Of a stretch of DNA of 64,000 bases, positions 8,913 through 17,136 are shown in pieces (the stretch's first letter is position 1; every line of letters starts with the position of its first letter). The DNA is from Prosthecobacter sp. Its GTDB lineage: Bacteria > Verrucomicrobiota > Verrucomicrobiia > Verrucomicrobiales > Verrucomicrobiaceae. Location of the stretch: contig JAFMIR010000006.1 of assembly GCA_017853885.1 (NCBI GenBank), positions 62,001 to 126,000 on the forward strand, read 5' to 3'. The notes under the pieces are model-generated. The model made no database searches, had not been told where the DNA came from, and worked only from the letters and a program-made list of their open reading frames with translations. The position numbers and the translations under genes were made by a program.

Positions 8913-9851
8913 TCACAAATCATCATCGTTCACATCCTCAAAGGCCTTGCGCTGAGGCAAAGTTCCCGTTTCTCGCCAAATCCGAGCGTCCTCAACCGCT
9001 TCAAAAATCAGACGGTCAACACGGATCAACTGAGATGGAAGCGGTGAGAGCAGTGCATCTATGATGCATGGCTTTCCTCCCGCATCTTTCATGACGTTGC
9101 CTGGATGGAGATCGCTCATGATCCACGGGCGATTTTCACACCAGAGGACCCATACCGGACGCTTGAAACTGCTGCGACACGGCACCGCCCGCATGCGAGC
9201 GACTGCTTCGGGCCTCATTCGATCGATAAGCGCGATTGTTAGATCACGCAGATTCTCGAAGTCGCCATAAGGCTCAGCAAGGGGTTGTTTAGCGATTAGA
9301 TACTCCCCTTGATCGTCAATGCCCACCAGTTCCGTCGGGTGAGCGCCGGCCTCGTGCATTACTGAGAGTTTTTCGATAGTTTCATGGAGCACCGCATCAC
9401 GTACCGACATGACAATACCTTCGCTTTCGACATCCCTTTCGATTTCGAAAGTCTTGCCTAGTCCGCCATTGATGTGAAGCGGAAAGAGCTTGTAAACGAC
9501 TCCGCCTGCAAAATCTGCAAATGGACTGGCTTCAGCTCCTGTTTTCAGGGGCGCCAGCACATTGGATACGATCATTCCATCTTCATCCCGTCGTAGCCCA
9601 AGCTCTTTCAGATTAACGAGTGGGACGTTCCATTCTCGGGCACGTTCGGCAACAAGGGCTGCCCAAGCATCAGCCGTAAACGATTGCCTGGATGAAGAGT
9701 CGCGAGTTGCTTCCTGGATGCCTTTCGCTCGTCTTCGGTTAAGGGCAGAGCAAGCTGATCGCTCGGTGGCCCCGAAGACAGCCCCTTGGAGGGTTGTTTC
9801 CCGGCCTGTGCGGAGGTCGAAGCAAGTTTGTTCTGGGAGAGAGCCATTCAC
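8913..9851 (-). CDS. Kinase-fold protein resembling polyvalent-protein kinases; N-terminal frame uncertain
   Basis: The 312-residue frame starts with GTG. From about residue 104, 'ADFAGGVVYKLFPLH' resembles the nucleotide-binding strands and lysine of small phosphotransferases. 'SDLHPGNVMKD' (Asp247, Asn252) followed by 'CIIDALLS' (Asp265) reads as a catalytic loop and metal-binding Asp. This pattern is that of the putative polyvalent-protein kinase domain found in mobile elements, though no other mobile gene is near. The first 55 or so residues look like non-coding translation (rich in Arg, Ser and Cys), while another frame starting with ATG at 9847 looks more protein-like, so the gene may carry a frameshift. 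The substrate is unknown. It lies between fabD and miaA, with 166 bases to miaA. Confidence 0.6.
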   Translation of the reverse strand: MNGSLPEQTCFDLRTGRETTLQGAVFGATERSACSALNRRRAKGIQEATRDSSSRQSFTADAWAALVAERAREWNVPLVNLKELGLRRDEDGMIVSNVLAPLKTGAEASPFADFAGGVVYKLFPLHINGGLGKTFEIERDVESEGIVMSVRDAVLHETIEKLSVMHEAGAHPTELVGIDDQGEYLIAKQPLAEPYGDFENLRDLTIALIDRMRPEAVARMRAVPCRSSFKRPVWVLWCENRPWIMSDLHPGNVMKDAGGKPCIIDALLSPLPSQLIRVDRLIFEAVEDARIWRETGTLPQRKAFEDVNDDDL

Positions 9852-9896
9852 AACAAGGGTGGAGATGCTGCCGCAATCGTCAAGCCACCTGATCGA

Positions 9897-10829
9897 TCAG
9901 GCATTCCATGCGACAACGGCCGCCTCAAGGCTGGGAACATCCTTGATCGTCGTCACCTGAACGGTTTTGTCGATTTTACCCATGAGGCCTGCTAGCGTGC
10001 CATCGGGTCCGAGCTCAATGAAACGGGTGTGACCGGCGGCAATGAGGCTCTGCATACACTCCACCCAGCGCACGCTGCCGGTGACTTGGCGCGTGAGTGT
10101 CTCGCGGATCTCATCGGCGCTGGAAACGGCTTTCGCAGCAAAGTTGCTCACCACCGTGCAGCGCGGCGTAGCGATTGCGGTCTGCGCGAGCACGACAGCA
10201 AGCTTGTCCTGCGCCGATTGCATCAAGCGGCTGTGGTAGGCGCCAGCCACGGGCAGTGGAATGGCACGCTTGATGCCTTTATCCTTCGCCTTAGCCGTAG
10301 CGACCTCGATGCCGCTGGCGTCGCCGCTGAGAACGATCTGGCCAGGGGCATTCAGATTGGCCACATCGACATCGCATTCAGCGGCAAGTTCGCGGATAGC
10401 GAATTCTTCACCACCGAGCATCGCCAGCATCGCGCCTCTAGTGCTTTCGCAGGCCTCTTCCATGAATCTGCCCCGTTGCAAGACGAGCTTCAGACCCGTA
10501 GCGAAGTCGAACGTGCCAGCAGCAGCATGCGCGGTGAATTCACCGAGCGAAAGACCGGCCGTGGCAGCAATTTCGAGCTGAGGGACCTTCGCCTTGAGCA
10601 CTTCGAGGATAGCGAGTCCATGAGCGTAGAGCGCGGGCTGGCAGCGGCTGGTCTTTGTAAGGTCCTCCATCGGACCCTCGAACATCACATTCGTCAGCGA
10701 AAAGCCGAGCGCGGCATCTGCCTGCTCGAGAAGACTACGAACTTCGGGGAAGGCCTCGGCAAGGTCCTTGCCCATGCCGACTTTTTGAGCGCCCTGACCG
10801 GCGAAGAGGAGAACAGCGGGGAGAGACAT
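9897..10829 (-). CDS. fabD: Malonyl-CoA:ACP transacylase
   Basis: The 310-residue product transfers malonyl from CoA to acyl carrier protein at the start of fatty acid synthesis. It has the 'LLFAGQGAQKVGMG' N-terminal motif, the nucleophile elbow 'GLSLGEFTA' with Ser94, and the catalytic histidine in 'PVAGAYHSRLM'. The ATG at 10829 places the conserved motif at residue 7; the frame extends 16 codons upstream without family-like sequence. No other fab gene is adjacent, unlike the fabD clusters of many bacteria. Confidence 0.95.
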   Translation of the reverse strand: MSLPAVLLFAGQGAQKVGMGKDLAEAFPEVRSLLEQADAALGFSLTNVMFEGPMEDLTKTSRCQPALYAHGLAILEVLKAKVPQLEIAATAGLSLGEFTAHAAAGTFDFATGLKLVLQRGRFMEEACESTRGAMLAMLGGEEFAIRELAAECDVDVANLNAPGQIVLSGDASGIEVATAKAKDKGIKRAIPLPVAGAYHSRLMQSAQDKLAVVLAQTAIATPRCTVVSNFAAKAVSSADEIRETLTRQVTGSVRWVECMQSLIAAGHTRFIELGPDGTLAGLMGKIDKTVQVTTIKDVPSLEAAVVAWNA

Positions 10830-10926
10830 GGTGTGAGAGAACGGTGGTAAGGAAGGAATGGCAGGGGCGGAGAACATGGCGACGTGAAAGTCGCCTTCAC
10901 GCTCGCGGCAGGGTTTGAAGCTTTTC

Positions 10927-11730
10927 TTAATGCTTCAGCAGCCACTCAGTAGTGCGAGGATTGAAATCGCCGAGGCACTCCCAGTGGAAGGCATGGCCAG
11001 CGTTGTCATACAAATGCAGGTCCGCTCCGGGAAGAGCGGCGGCCACTTCTTCGCTCATCCATTTCGGGGTGAAGGTGTCATTCTTCCCGCCGATGACGAG
11101 TGTGGGACATTTGACATTCTTGAGCTCATTGAGCGTGTTGTGACTGATAGCAGCAGCGCTTTGTGCCTCCATGGCATGCACGGGCTGAGGAGCTGGGTTG
11201 AAGGCGGCATCTTTCAAGCCTTGCTGCATGTTATTCCAACAGTCATCGTTGTCGAACCACGGCTTGGTGAAAATAAGCATCTGCACGTATTGCATGAAGT
11301 CTTCGGGACGCATCGTGGCCTTGCACTTCATAAGGTGCTGCCAAGTGTAAAGGCCGAAGCGGTCCTGCCGCGCCCAAGTGCACATGAGGATCATGCTCTT
11401 CACCTTGTCTGGATGACGGAGGGCGAGCTGCTGGGCGATGACGGAGCCGAGCGAGCAGCCGACAACACGCGCCTGCTTGATGCCGAGCTTATCCATGAGG
11501 CCAGCATAATCGTCCGCCATCATCGCAGTGGTATAGGGACCTTCGGGTTTGTCGCTCTCACCCACGCCGCGATTGTCACCAAGGATGCAGCGGAAGTGCT
11601 TTTCCCATGCCTGCGCATGTGCATCCCACACACCACCGGGAGCTGTCACTCCCATGATGCAGATGAGCGGATCACCGCTGCCGCGTTCCTGATAAAACAT
11701 TTTGATACCGTTGGTTTCGACGTGGGGCAT
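10927..11730 (-). CDS. Alpha/beta-fold hydrolase
   Basis: The 267-residue product is a typical single-domain alpha/beta hydrolase. It has an oxyanion region 'ICIMGVTAPGGVWD', the nucleophile elbow 'VVGCSLGSVIAQQ' (Ser93), a likely acid in 'VIGGKNDTFTP', and the catalytic histidine in 'NAGHAFHWE'. The substrate cannot be told. The frame stays open far upstream to 12099, but the ATG at 11730 ('MPHVETNGIKMFYQ') is the usual family start, and the upstream part runs into the divergent amidase gene. It is 97 bases upstream of fabD on the same strand. Confidence 0.88.
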   Translation of the reverse strand: MPHVETNGIKMFYQERGSGDPLICIMGVTAPGGVWDAHAQAWEKHFRCILGDNRGVGESDKPEGPYTTAMMADDYAGLMDKLGIKQARVVGCSLGSVIAQQLALRHPDKVKSMILMCTWARQDRFGLYTWQHLMKCKATMRPEDFMQYVQMLIFTKPWFDNDDCWNNMQQGLKDAAFNPAPQPVHAMEAQSAAAISHNTLNELKNVKCPTLVIGGKNDTFTPKWMSEEVAAALPGADLHLYDNAGHAFHWECLGDFNPRTTEWLLKH

Positions 11731-11856
11731 GATCTTGAATGAGTTGGAGGGTGAATCGTAAAGGAACTGGGATTTGAGCAGGGAGGCGGGGAACCAACAA
11801 GCAAAAATCACATTTGCGCCGCGAGAGTCGGCGGGCGAGGTCGTTTGCCATTTTGC

Positions 11857-13314
11857 ATGCACCGCCGCACCCTTACTAAAATTGCCCTTGGGGGTCTCGC
11901 CTGTGTTCCGGCATGTAAAAAAAGGGATGATGAAATATCTTTGACTGAGCAACGAAAAGCCGTCGAGCTCACGCAACACTACCTCGACCGGATCGCGAAG
12001 CTCGATCCAATGCTGCATGCGGTCATCGAGTTGAATCCCGACGCCCTCGACATCGCCCGAAAGCTCGATGCTGAACCAAAACCACGCGGCCCGCTGCATG
12101 GCCTACCCATTTTGATCAAGGACAACATCGAAACCGGCGATCGCATGCTCACCACGGCCGGTTCGCTGGCCTTACTTGACTCGCGACCGCGTGAAGATGC
12201 CCCACTGGTGCAGAAGCTGCGGGCGGCTGGAGCGGTCATCCTCGGCAAAACGAACCTCAGCGAGTGGGCCAACATGCGCTCTCCCAACTCCACCAGCGGC
12301 TGGAGCGCCCGTGGCGGCCTCACTGCGAATCCGCATGGGCTCGATCACAACCCAAGCGGGTCCAGTTCCGGCTCTGCTGCGGCGGTTTCAGCAAGCTTGT
12401 GCTTCGCTGCCATTGGCACGGAGACGGATGGCTCTATTGTCAGTCCGTCAAGCGCCTGCGGTGTCGTCGGTCTGAAGCCAACACTCGGTCTCATCAGCGG
12501 AAAAGGCATCATCCCCATCACTCACTGGCAGGATACCGCTGGACCGATGGCTCGCAGCGTGAAGGATTGCGCATTGTTGCTTGCTGCCATGGCCGAAAAA
12601 ATGGTGGATTGGAAAAGCACCGAAAAGCTTGAAGGCATCCAGCTCGGCTTTTTACGTCATTTGAACGGGAAGAACAACGACGTGCAAAAGCTCACCGAAC
12701 AATCGCTTAACGTGCTGCGATCTCTCGGAGCCGAAATCATCGAAGTGGAGCTACCGCATACTCGCGAGATCAGCAATTTGCGCTTCCGCGCCATGCTCGG
12801 CGAGTATCGCGAAGACTTGAACGCCTACCTGGCCTCCACGACGAGCAAAGTGAGCTCCATGGCTGATTTGATCGCTTTCAACAAAGCGAACGCTGACAAA
12901 GAGATGCCATATTTTGGACAGGAGTTCCTCGAAATGGCTGCGACGCTTGATTCGGAAGAAGCCATCGCCGAAACGAAGGCCGCTCGCGAGACAGCGCGGC
13001 GTCTCGCTCGTGAGGAAGGCATCGACGCCGTGCTCAGAGAGCATCGCCTGGATGCCTTCGTCGTCTCCACCAGCGATCCTGCGGATGTCAGCGACCTGCA
13101 AAACGGCCATCGCGGCGGCCGCGGATGCTCCACCGTGCCCGCCACCGCTGGCTATCCCCATCTCAGCGTGCCCATGGGCCTCGTCGGCAGGCTCCCGGTG
13201 AACCTTTCCTTTTTCAGCACCGCCTGGAGCGAGCCGCTGCTGCTGCGTCTCGGTCATGCTTTCGAGCAACAAGCCCGCGTGAAGATTTCTCCGGCTTTGC
13301 TGCCGAAACCATGA
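11857..13314 (+). CDS. Amidase-signature hydrolase, exported (possible lipoprotein)
   Basis: The 485-residue product belongs to the amidase signature family (Ser-cis-Ser-Lys hydrolases). The catalytic lysine is in 'ILIKDNIETGD' (Lys88), the cis-serine region is 'PSGSSSGSAAAV', and the nucleophile is in 'GTETDGSIVSP' (Ser193). The start 'MHRRTLTKIALGGLACVPAC' looks like a short export signal ending in a possible lipobox cysteine at residue 20; an ATG at 11845 would add four residues. It is not one of the GatCAB genes, since gatB and gatC are absent. The substrate is unknown; related exported amidases act on amides or peptides. Confidence 0.85.
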   Translation: MHRRTLTKIALGGLACVPACKKRDDEISLTEQRKAVELTQHYLDRIAKLDPMLHAVIELNPDALDIARKLDAEPKPRGPLHGLPILIKDNIETGDRMLTTAGSLALLDSRPREDAPLVQKLRAAGAVILGKTNLSEWANMRSPNSTSGWSARGGLTANPHGLDHNPSGSSSGSAAAVSASLCFAAIGTETDGSIVSPSSACGVVGLKPTLGLISGKGIIPITHWQDTAGPMARSVKDCALLLAAMAEKMVDWKSTEKLEGIQLGFLRHLNGKNNDVQKLTEQSLNVLRSLGAEIIEVELPHTREISNLRFRAMLGEYREDLNAYLASTTSKVSSMADLIAFNKANADKEMPYFGQEFLEMAATLDSEEAIAETKAARETARRLAREEGIDAVLREHRLDAFVVSTSDPADVSDLQNGHRGGRGCSTVPATAGYPHLSVPMGLVGRLPVNLSFFSTAWSEPLLLRLGHAFEQQARVKISPALLPKP

Positions 13315-13395
13315 GATAGCAGCACTTCACAAGTCCATCGTCTCACGCTTGAACTTTTATCGAAGGGACGCTTTTTTATTCATCGTAATGTTTCC

Positions 13396-15588
13396 ATGAA
13401 GAGAACTCCCGTTCCAACGAAGAAGCCCGCACAGAAGCCGCGGGTAGATTCGCGTCAGGGCAAGTGGCGACAAATGATGCTCTTTCTTTTGGTCGGTGGC
13501 GCGCTGCTGGGCACGCTCGCTGTTTCGGTGATCGTCGCGGTTTACAGCCAGTGGGCCAAAGAGTTTGACCTGACTCAACTGGGCCAGATGCCGGAGCGCA
13601 CGGTGGTGTATGACTTGAAAGGTGAAGTGCTCGGTCGCATGCATGGGGAGAACCGAATTGTCGTTCCGCTAAACGAAGTTTCACCTTGGTTCATCAAGGC
13701 GCTCCTAGCTCGTGAGGATTCTCGGTTTTATCATCACAGCGGCATTGACTATGTCGGCGTGGCACGAGCCGCTATGCGAAACATGAAGGACGGACGCATC
13801 GTGCAGGGCGCCAGCACACTAACCATGCAACTCGCCCGTAACAGCTACACAGAACTGGGAGATGACCGCAACATCCACCGCAAGCTGCTCGAAATGATGT
13901 TGGCACGCCGCATCGAGAAGCACTGCACCAAGGATCAAATCATCGAGCATTATGTAAATCGCATTTTCTTCGGTCCAGGCCTCTACGGCATCCAACGGGC
14001 CAGCCAAGTTTACTTTGGAAAGCACGCCAGCCAACTCTCACTCAGCGAGGCAGCCCTAATTGCCGGCATCGTGCGCAGCCCCGTTCGTTTCTCCCCTTTC
14101 CGCAACTACGATGGCGCCATCAAGGAACGTAACGATGTGCTCCAGCGCATGCTCGCCACCAAGATGATTACGCGAGAAGAAGAACTGGAGGCACGCTATA
14201 CCGAGGTGGTATTGCATGCGCAGCCCGCACTCCAGCACCAGGGTGGTTACGCGCTCGACATGGTACGACAGGACCTCGACCTTATTCTAGAGAAGCAAGA
14301 GGTTGAAGATGGCGGCCTTCAGGTTTTCACCACGATTCACAAGGATCTGCAGGTGGCCGCTGAGTCGGCTGTCGAGAATCGTCTCACTGCCGTCGAAACA
14401 CTTGGCTCCTACAAACACCCTACCAAAGCCGAGTTTGATGCTGCTTGGGACGGCTCCACCGAGGTGAGTGCCACGCCCTACCTGCAAGCTGCTGTCACCC
14501 TCCTCGACAACTCCACGGGTGGCATCCTCGCCATCGTGGGCGGACGCGACTATCGCCACAGCAAATACAACCGTGCGACCCAAGGCGAACGTCAAATCGG
14601 ATCGACAGTGAAGCCCTTTGTCTATGCCGCAGGCGTCGCTTCAGGTTTCCTTCCCGGCACATGGATCGATGACGCACCCATCAAGCCGGGTGAAATCCAA
14701 GGTGGTGATCCTAGCTGGAACCCACAGAATAGCGACGGCAAGTTTTTGGGCCTCAAGACTGTCACCGATGGATTGGTGCTCAGCCGCAATACGATGACCG
14801 TGCGCCTCGGCAACCACGCTGGCCTCGATCGCGTGCTCAATCTGCTCGCAGACTCAGGCTTTCCCATGCCCAAGATACGGACGCCTCAGATCTTCATCGG
14901 CAACATGGGCGGCAACGTGCGCCAACTCGCCAGCGCCATGAGCATCTTTCCCAACCAAGGTGTGCGCCGCCGTCCCTTTCTCATTCAACGAATTGTCGAT
15001 AAAGCAGGCGTAGTGATCTACCAGACACCCGTTTTGGAAGCGGAGATTGTCAACCCCGGTGTCGCGCATGTGATGAGGCAAATGCTCAGTCAGGTCATGG
15101 AGCGCGGCACTGCTGCTGTTGTGCGCAGCGAGCATGGCTTCAAGGAGCCTGGCGGCGGCAAAACAGGCACGACAAACGATTACAAAGATGCGTGGTTCGC
15201 CGGCTACACCGAGCGGCTCACCTGCGGGGTTTGGGTTGGGCTGGATAAGCCGCAAACAATCATCGACCAAGGCTATGGAGGCCGTCTTTCACTGCCGATT
15301 TGGGCTGATCTCATGAAAGAGGCCGTGAAAAAGGGCTATAAGTCCAATCTTGCCAAGGCAGGCCTGCCTCTGACCCGTGTGTCGATTTGTCGTCGCAGCA
15401 GCCAGCTGGCCACCGATAGCTGCCATCAAGCTGGCATGGCCTACCAAGACACCCTGCCCTATGAACTGGTGCCACAGAATTTTTGCTTGGAGCATCGAGG
15501 TCTGGGCCCTCCTGTGGCCCAGCCTCAAGGAAATTCGGCAGGTTCTGGCAACGGGTTTTGGACACGCATCAAACGCTGGTTCCAGTAA
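13396..15588 (+). CDS. Penicillin-binding protein 1A (transglycosylase/transpeptidase)
   Basis: This 730-residue class A PBP builds and crosslinks peptidoglycan. After a basic cytoplasmic tail, a membrane segment lies at about residues 28-52 ('MLFLLVGGALLGTLAVSVIV'). The GT51 domain shows 'LLAREDSRFYHHSGID' (catalytic Glu107) and 'QGASTLTMQLARN'. The transpeptidase domain has S-x-x-K 'STVK' (Ser403), S-x-N 'SRN' (Ser463) and 'KTGT' (Lys589). The C-terminus has cysteines and a short linker but no recognised extra domain. It is a single gene between the amidase and a tRNA gene. Confidence 0.95.
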   Translation: MKRTPVPTKKPAQKPRVDSRQGKWRQMMLFLLVGGALLGTLAVSVIVAVYSQWAKEFDLTQLGQMPERTVVYDLKGEVLGRMHGENRIVVPLNEVSPWFIKALLAREDSRFYHHSGIDYVGVARAAMRNMKDGRIVQGASTLTMQLARNSYTELGDDRNIHRKLLEMMLARRIEKHCTKDQIIEHYVNRIFFGPGLYGIQRASQVYFGKHASQLSLSEAALIAGIVRSPVRFSPFRNYDGAIKERNDVLQRMLATKMITREEELEARYTEVVLHAQPALQHQGGYALDMVRQDLDLILEKQEVEDGGLQVFTTIHKDLQVAAESAVENRLTAVETLGSYKHPTKAEFDAAWDGSTEVSATPYLQAAVTLLDNSTGGILAIVGGRDYRHSKYNRATQGERQIGSTVKPFVYAAGVASGFLPGTWIDDAPIKPGEIQGGDPSWNPQNSDGKFLGLKTVTDGLVLSRNTMTVRLGNHAGLDRVLNLLADSGFPMPKIRTPQIFIGNMGGNVRQLASAMSIFPNQGVRRRPFLIQRIVDKAGVVIYQTPVLEAEIVNPGVAHVMRQMLSQVMERGTAAVVRSEHGFKEPGGGKTGTTNDYKDAWFAGYTERLTCGVWVGLDKPQTIIDQGYGGRLSLPIWADLMKEAVKKGYKSNLAKAGLPLTRVSICRRSSQLATDSCHQAGMAYQDTLPYELVPQNFCLEHRGLGPPVAQPQGNSAGSGNGFWTRIKRWFQ

Positions 15589-15727
15589 GGGAGGCCAGTG
15601 GTCTGTAGTAAACAGCAACCTCCATAGGTAAGCCAGACCCGATCTGTCCTGCCTTTCTTCTTGCGCCTTGGCCATTCGCGACGAGTATGGTTCCTTCTTG
15701 CCTAATCGGCTAAGGAATTTCATTTTT

Positions 15728-15801
15728 CGGGACGTAGCTCAGCCTGGTAGAGCGCTTGCTTTGGGAGCAAGAAGTCGTGAGTTCGAATCTCGCCGTCCCG
15801 A
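15728..15801 (+). tRNA. tRNA-Pro (anticodon UGG)
   Basis: A full cloverleaf folds here. The acceptor is CGGGACG/CGTCCCG (15728-15734 with 15794-15800), discriminator A15801. The D-arm contains AGCTCAGCCTGGTAGAGC. The anticodon stem CTTGC/GCAAG holds loop TTTGGGA, so the anticodon is TGG (reads CCA and related proline codons). The T-arm GTGAG-TTCGAAT-CTCGC allows one G-T pair. The C1-G72 pair is characteristic of bacterial tRNA-Pro. CCA is not encoded (ACTCC follows), so CCA must be added after transcription. Confidence 0.95.
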
Positions 15802-15845
15802 CTCCTGCCCAATCCAGATTTCACATTGGAAGCTTTAAGTCCCTG

Positions 15846-16340
15846 ATGTCAGCCCTGTATGCCGCCACTCTGAGCACTTTCAAGGAAATGGGCTGGCACT
15901 ATCGTGAGGTACCTGAGCATTCGGTGGTTGAGGCGGATTTCGAGGCGCACCACACCAAGGTGCCGCTGCATGTCCAAGTCTTTGGCGAGACGCACATCGC
16001 CAGCGTCGTAGCCTCCTGCCCCCTTTCACTACCCGCCACACACCGCCTCGCCGCATGCGAGCTGCTCATGAGAACCAACCGCGAGCTCAACATTGGCAAT
16101 TTTGAGCTCGACTGGGACAGCGGCACCGTCCTATTCCGTGCCACCAACATCTTCCCCCCGCATCGTTACGACCCGCGGATCCTTGCCAGCCTCGTCCACA
16201 GTGCCATCTCCGAGGTGGACCGATTGACCCCTTATCTTGGCGAGATTATCCGTACACCCAAAGGCGAGCTCATCCTGATCCAGGTCGCTGATTTGATGAA
16301 GCGTGAGGATTTGCTACCTCCAGCACCTGAGGCAGAGTAA
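15846..16340 (+). CDS. YbjN-like domain protein
   Basis: The 164-residue product resembles the YbjN/DUF1790-type fold, with 'STFKEMGWHYREVPEHSVVEAD' near the start, 'CELLMRTNRELNIGNFELD' in the middle, and a C-terminal helix. Such proteins are small, soluble, chaperone-like alpha/beta proteins of mostly unknown role. The frame is open upstream into the tRNA gene, so the ATG at 15846 is taken as the start. The next gene's start lies 40 bases after its stop; the two may be co-transcribed. Confidence 0.65.
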   Translation: MSALYAATLSTFKEMGWHYREVPEHSVVEADFEAHHTKVPLHVQVFGETHIASVVASCPLSLPATHRLAACELLMRTNRELNIGNFELDWDSGTVLFRATNIFPPHRYDPRILASLVHSAISEVDRLTPYLGEIIRTPKGELILIQVADLMKREDLLPPAPEAE

Positions 16341-16380
16341 CAAAGTGAAGTGGGTGCCTTACCCACCAACATGCCCGGTC

Positions 16381-17127
16381 ATGCCCGCCCGCTACGCCCT
16401 CCAAAACCATCCGGCTTTCAGCGATCCTCTCACCAAAGAGGATCTCTATACCCTTGTTGCCCGCGGCTCGCTGGCGCGTGGCGAGATGGTGAAATCCGAT
16501 GAAACTGGAGCTATGCATACCGTGGGCGAAGTCATCAATGGCATGCGGCCGCCACGCGAGTCCGCCGTAACCCGACCGGCATTCCGCGAGATCACGCCCG
16601 ACTTCGAAGGACCTCCCGTGGAGATCGAAGAGGAAGCCGACGAGGAGGAAATCGAGGAAGATGGCTATCAATACACCTCCACCGGCGAGCCTATTCTGCA
16701 TCGCTCGCATCCATCGTGGCTTGCTTACTCAAAGACTCTCTTTCTCTCCGTTCTACTGGCCATCGCGGCGGGGCTGCTCTTTCGTTTTGAACCAGCGTAT
16801 TCAGCCATCGCGCTTGTGCTGGCTGTGATGGTGCTTTTTGGCGTTTTTGTCAGCCGCATCACCCACGAATACATCGTCACGCCACAGCGGGTGGAGCTGC
16901 TCTGGGGTGTTGTCGGCCGCAGCTCCAAGGAGGCTCGCATCTGCGACATTCGCAGCATCGATGTTTATGAAAAAGGCATCAAAGGGATGCTAGGGCTCGG
17001 CACGATTGATTTCTCCACCGCCGCCAACACCGGCATTGAGGTCCAGTTTCGAGACCTTCACGGAGCTCATGAGGTCAAGGAGCTCGTGCGAAGGCTGCAA
17101 AGCGGCTTCGATCCCACGGAGGACTGA
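16381..17127 (+). CDS. Membrane protein with bacterial PH domain
   Basis: The 248-residue product starts with a GYF-like or regulatory segment (residues 1-55), then a very acidic linker ('EIEEEADEEEIEED', 81-94), two membrane segments (about 117-134 and 141-159), and a bacterial PH domain of the DUF304/bPH_2 type (163-240) with 'YIVTPQRVELLWGVVGR' and 'STAANTGIEVQFRDLHG'. The ATG at 16381 is preferred over an open upstream extension. Its function is unknown; PH-domain membrane proteins often act in envelope homeostasis. The next gene, a sensor kinase, begins after 9 bases, which suggests a shared transcript. Confidence 0.75.
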   Translation: MPARYALQNHPAFSDPLTKEDLYTLVARGSLARGEMVKSDETGAMHTVGEVINGMRPPRESAVTRPAFREITPDFEGPPVEIEEEADEEEIEEDGYQYTSTGEPILHRSHPSWLAYSKTLFLSVLLAIAAGLLFRFEPAYSAIALVLAVMVLFGVFVSRITHEYIVTPQRVELLWGVVGRSSKEARICDIRSIDVYEKGIKGMLGLGTIDFSTAANTGIEVQFRDLHGAHEVKELVRRLQSGFDPTED

Positions 17128-17136
17128 TCTAGGGAC

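Noticed and set aside
10029..10850. Plus-strand open frame of 273 codons opposite fabD
   Set aside because: Antisense to a certain gene; no motif; composition typical of a reverse-strand shadow.
11731..12099. N-terminal extension of the alpha/beta hydrolase by about 120 residues
   Set aside because: It overlaps the divergent amidase gene and has no family-like sequence.
15756..15845. Protein start inside the tRNA-Pro gene for the YbjN-like protein
   Set aside because: The tRNA cloverleaf is complete, and the ATG at 15846 gives the conserved N-terminus.
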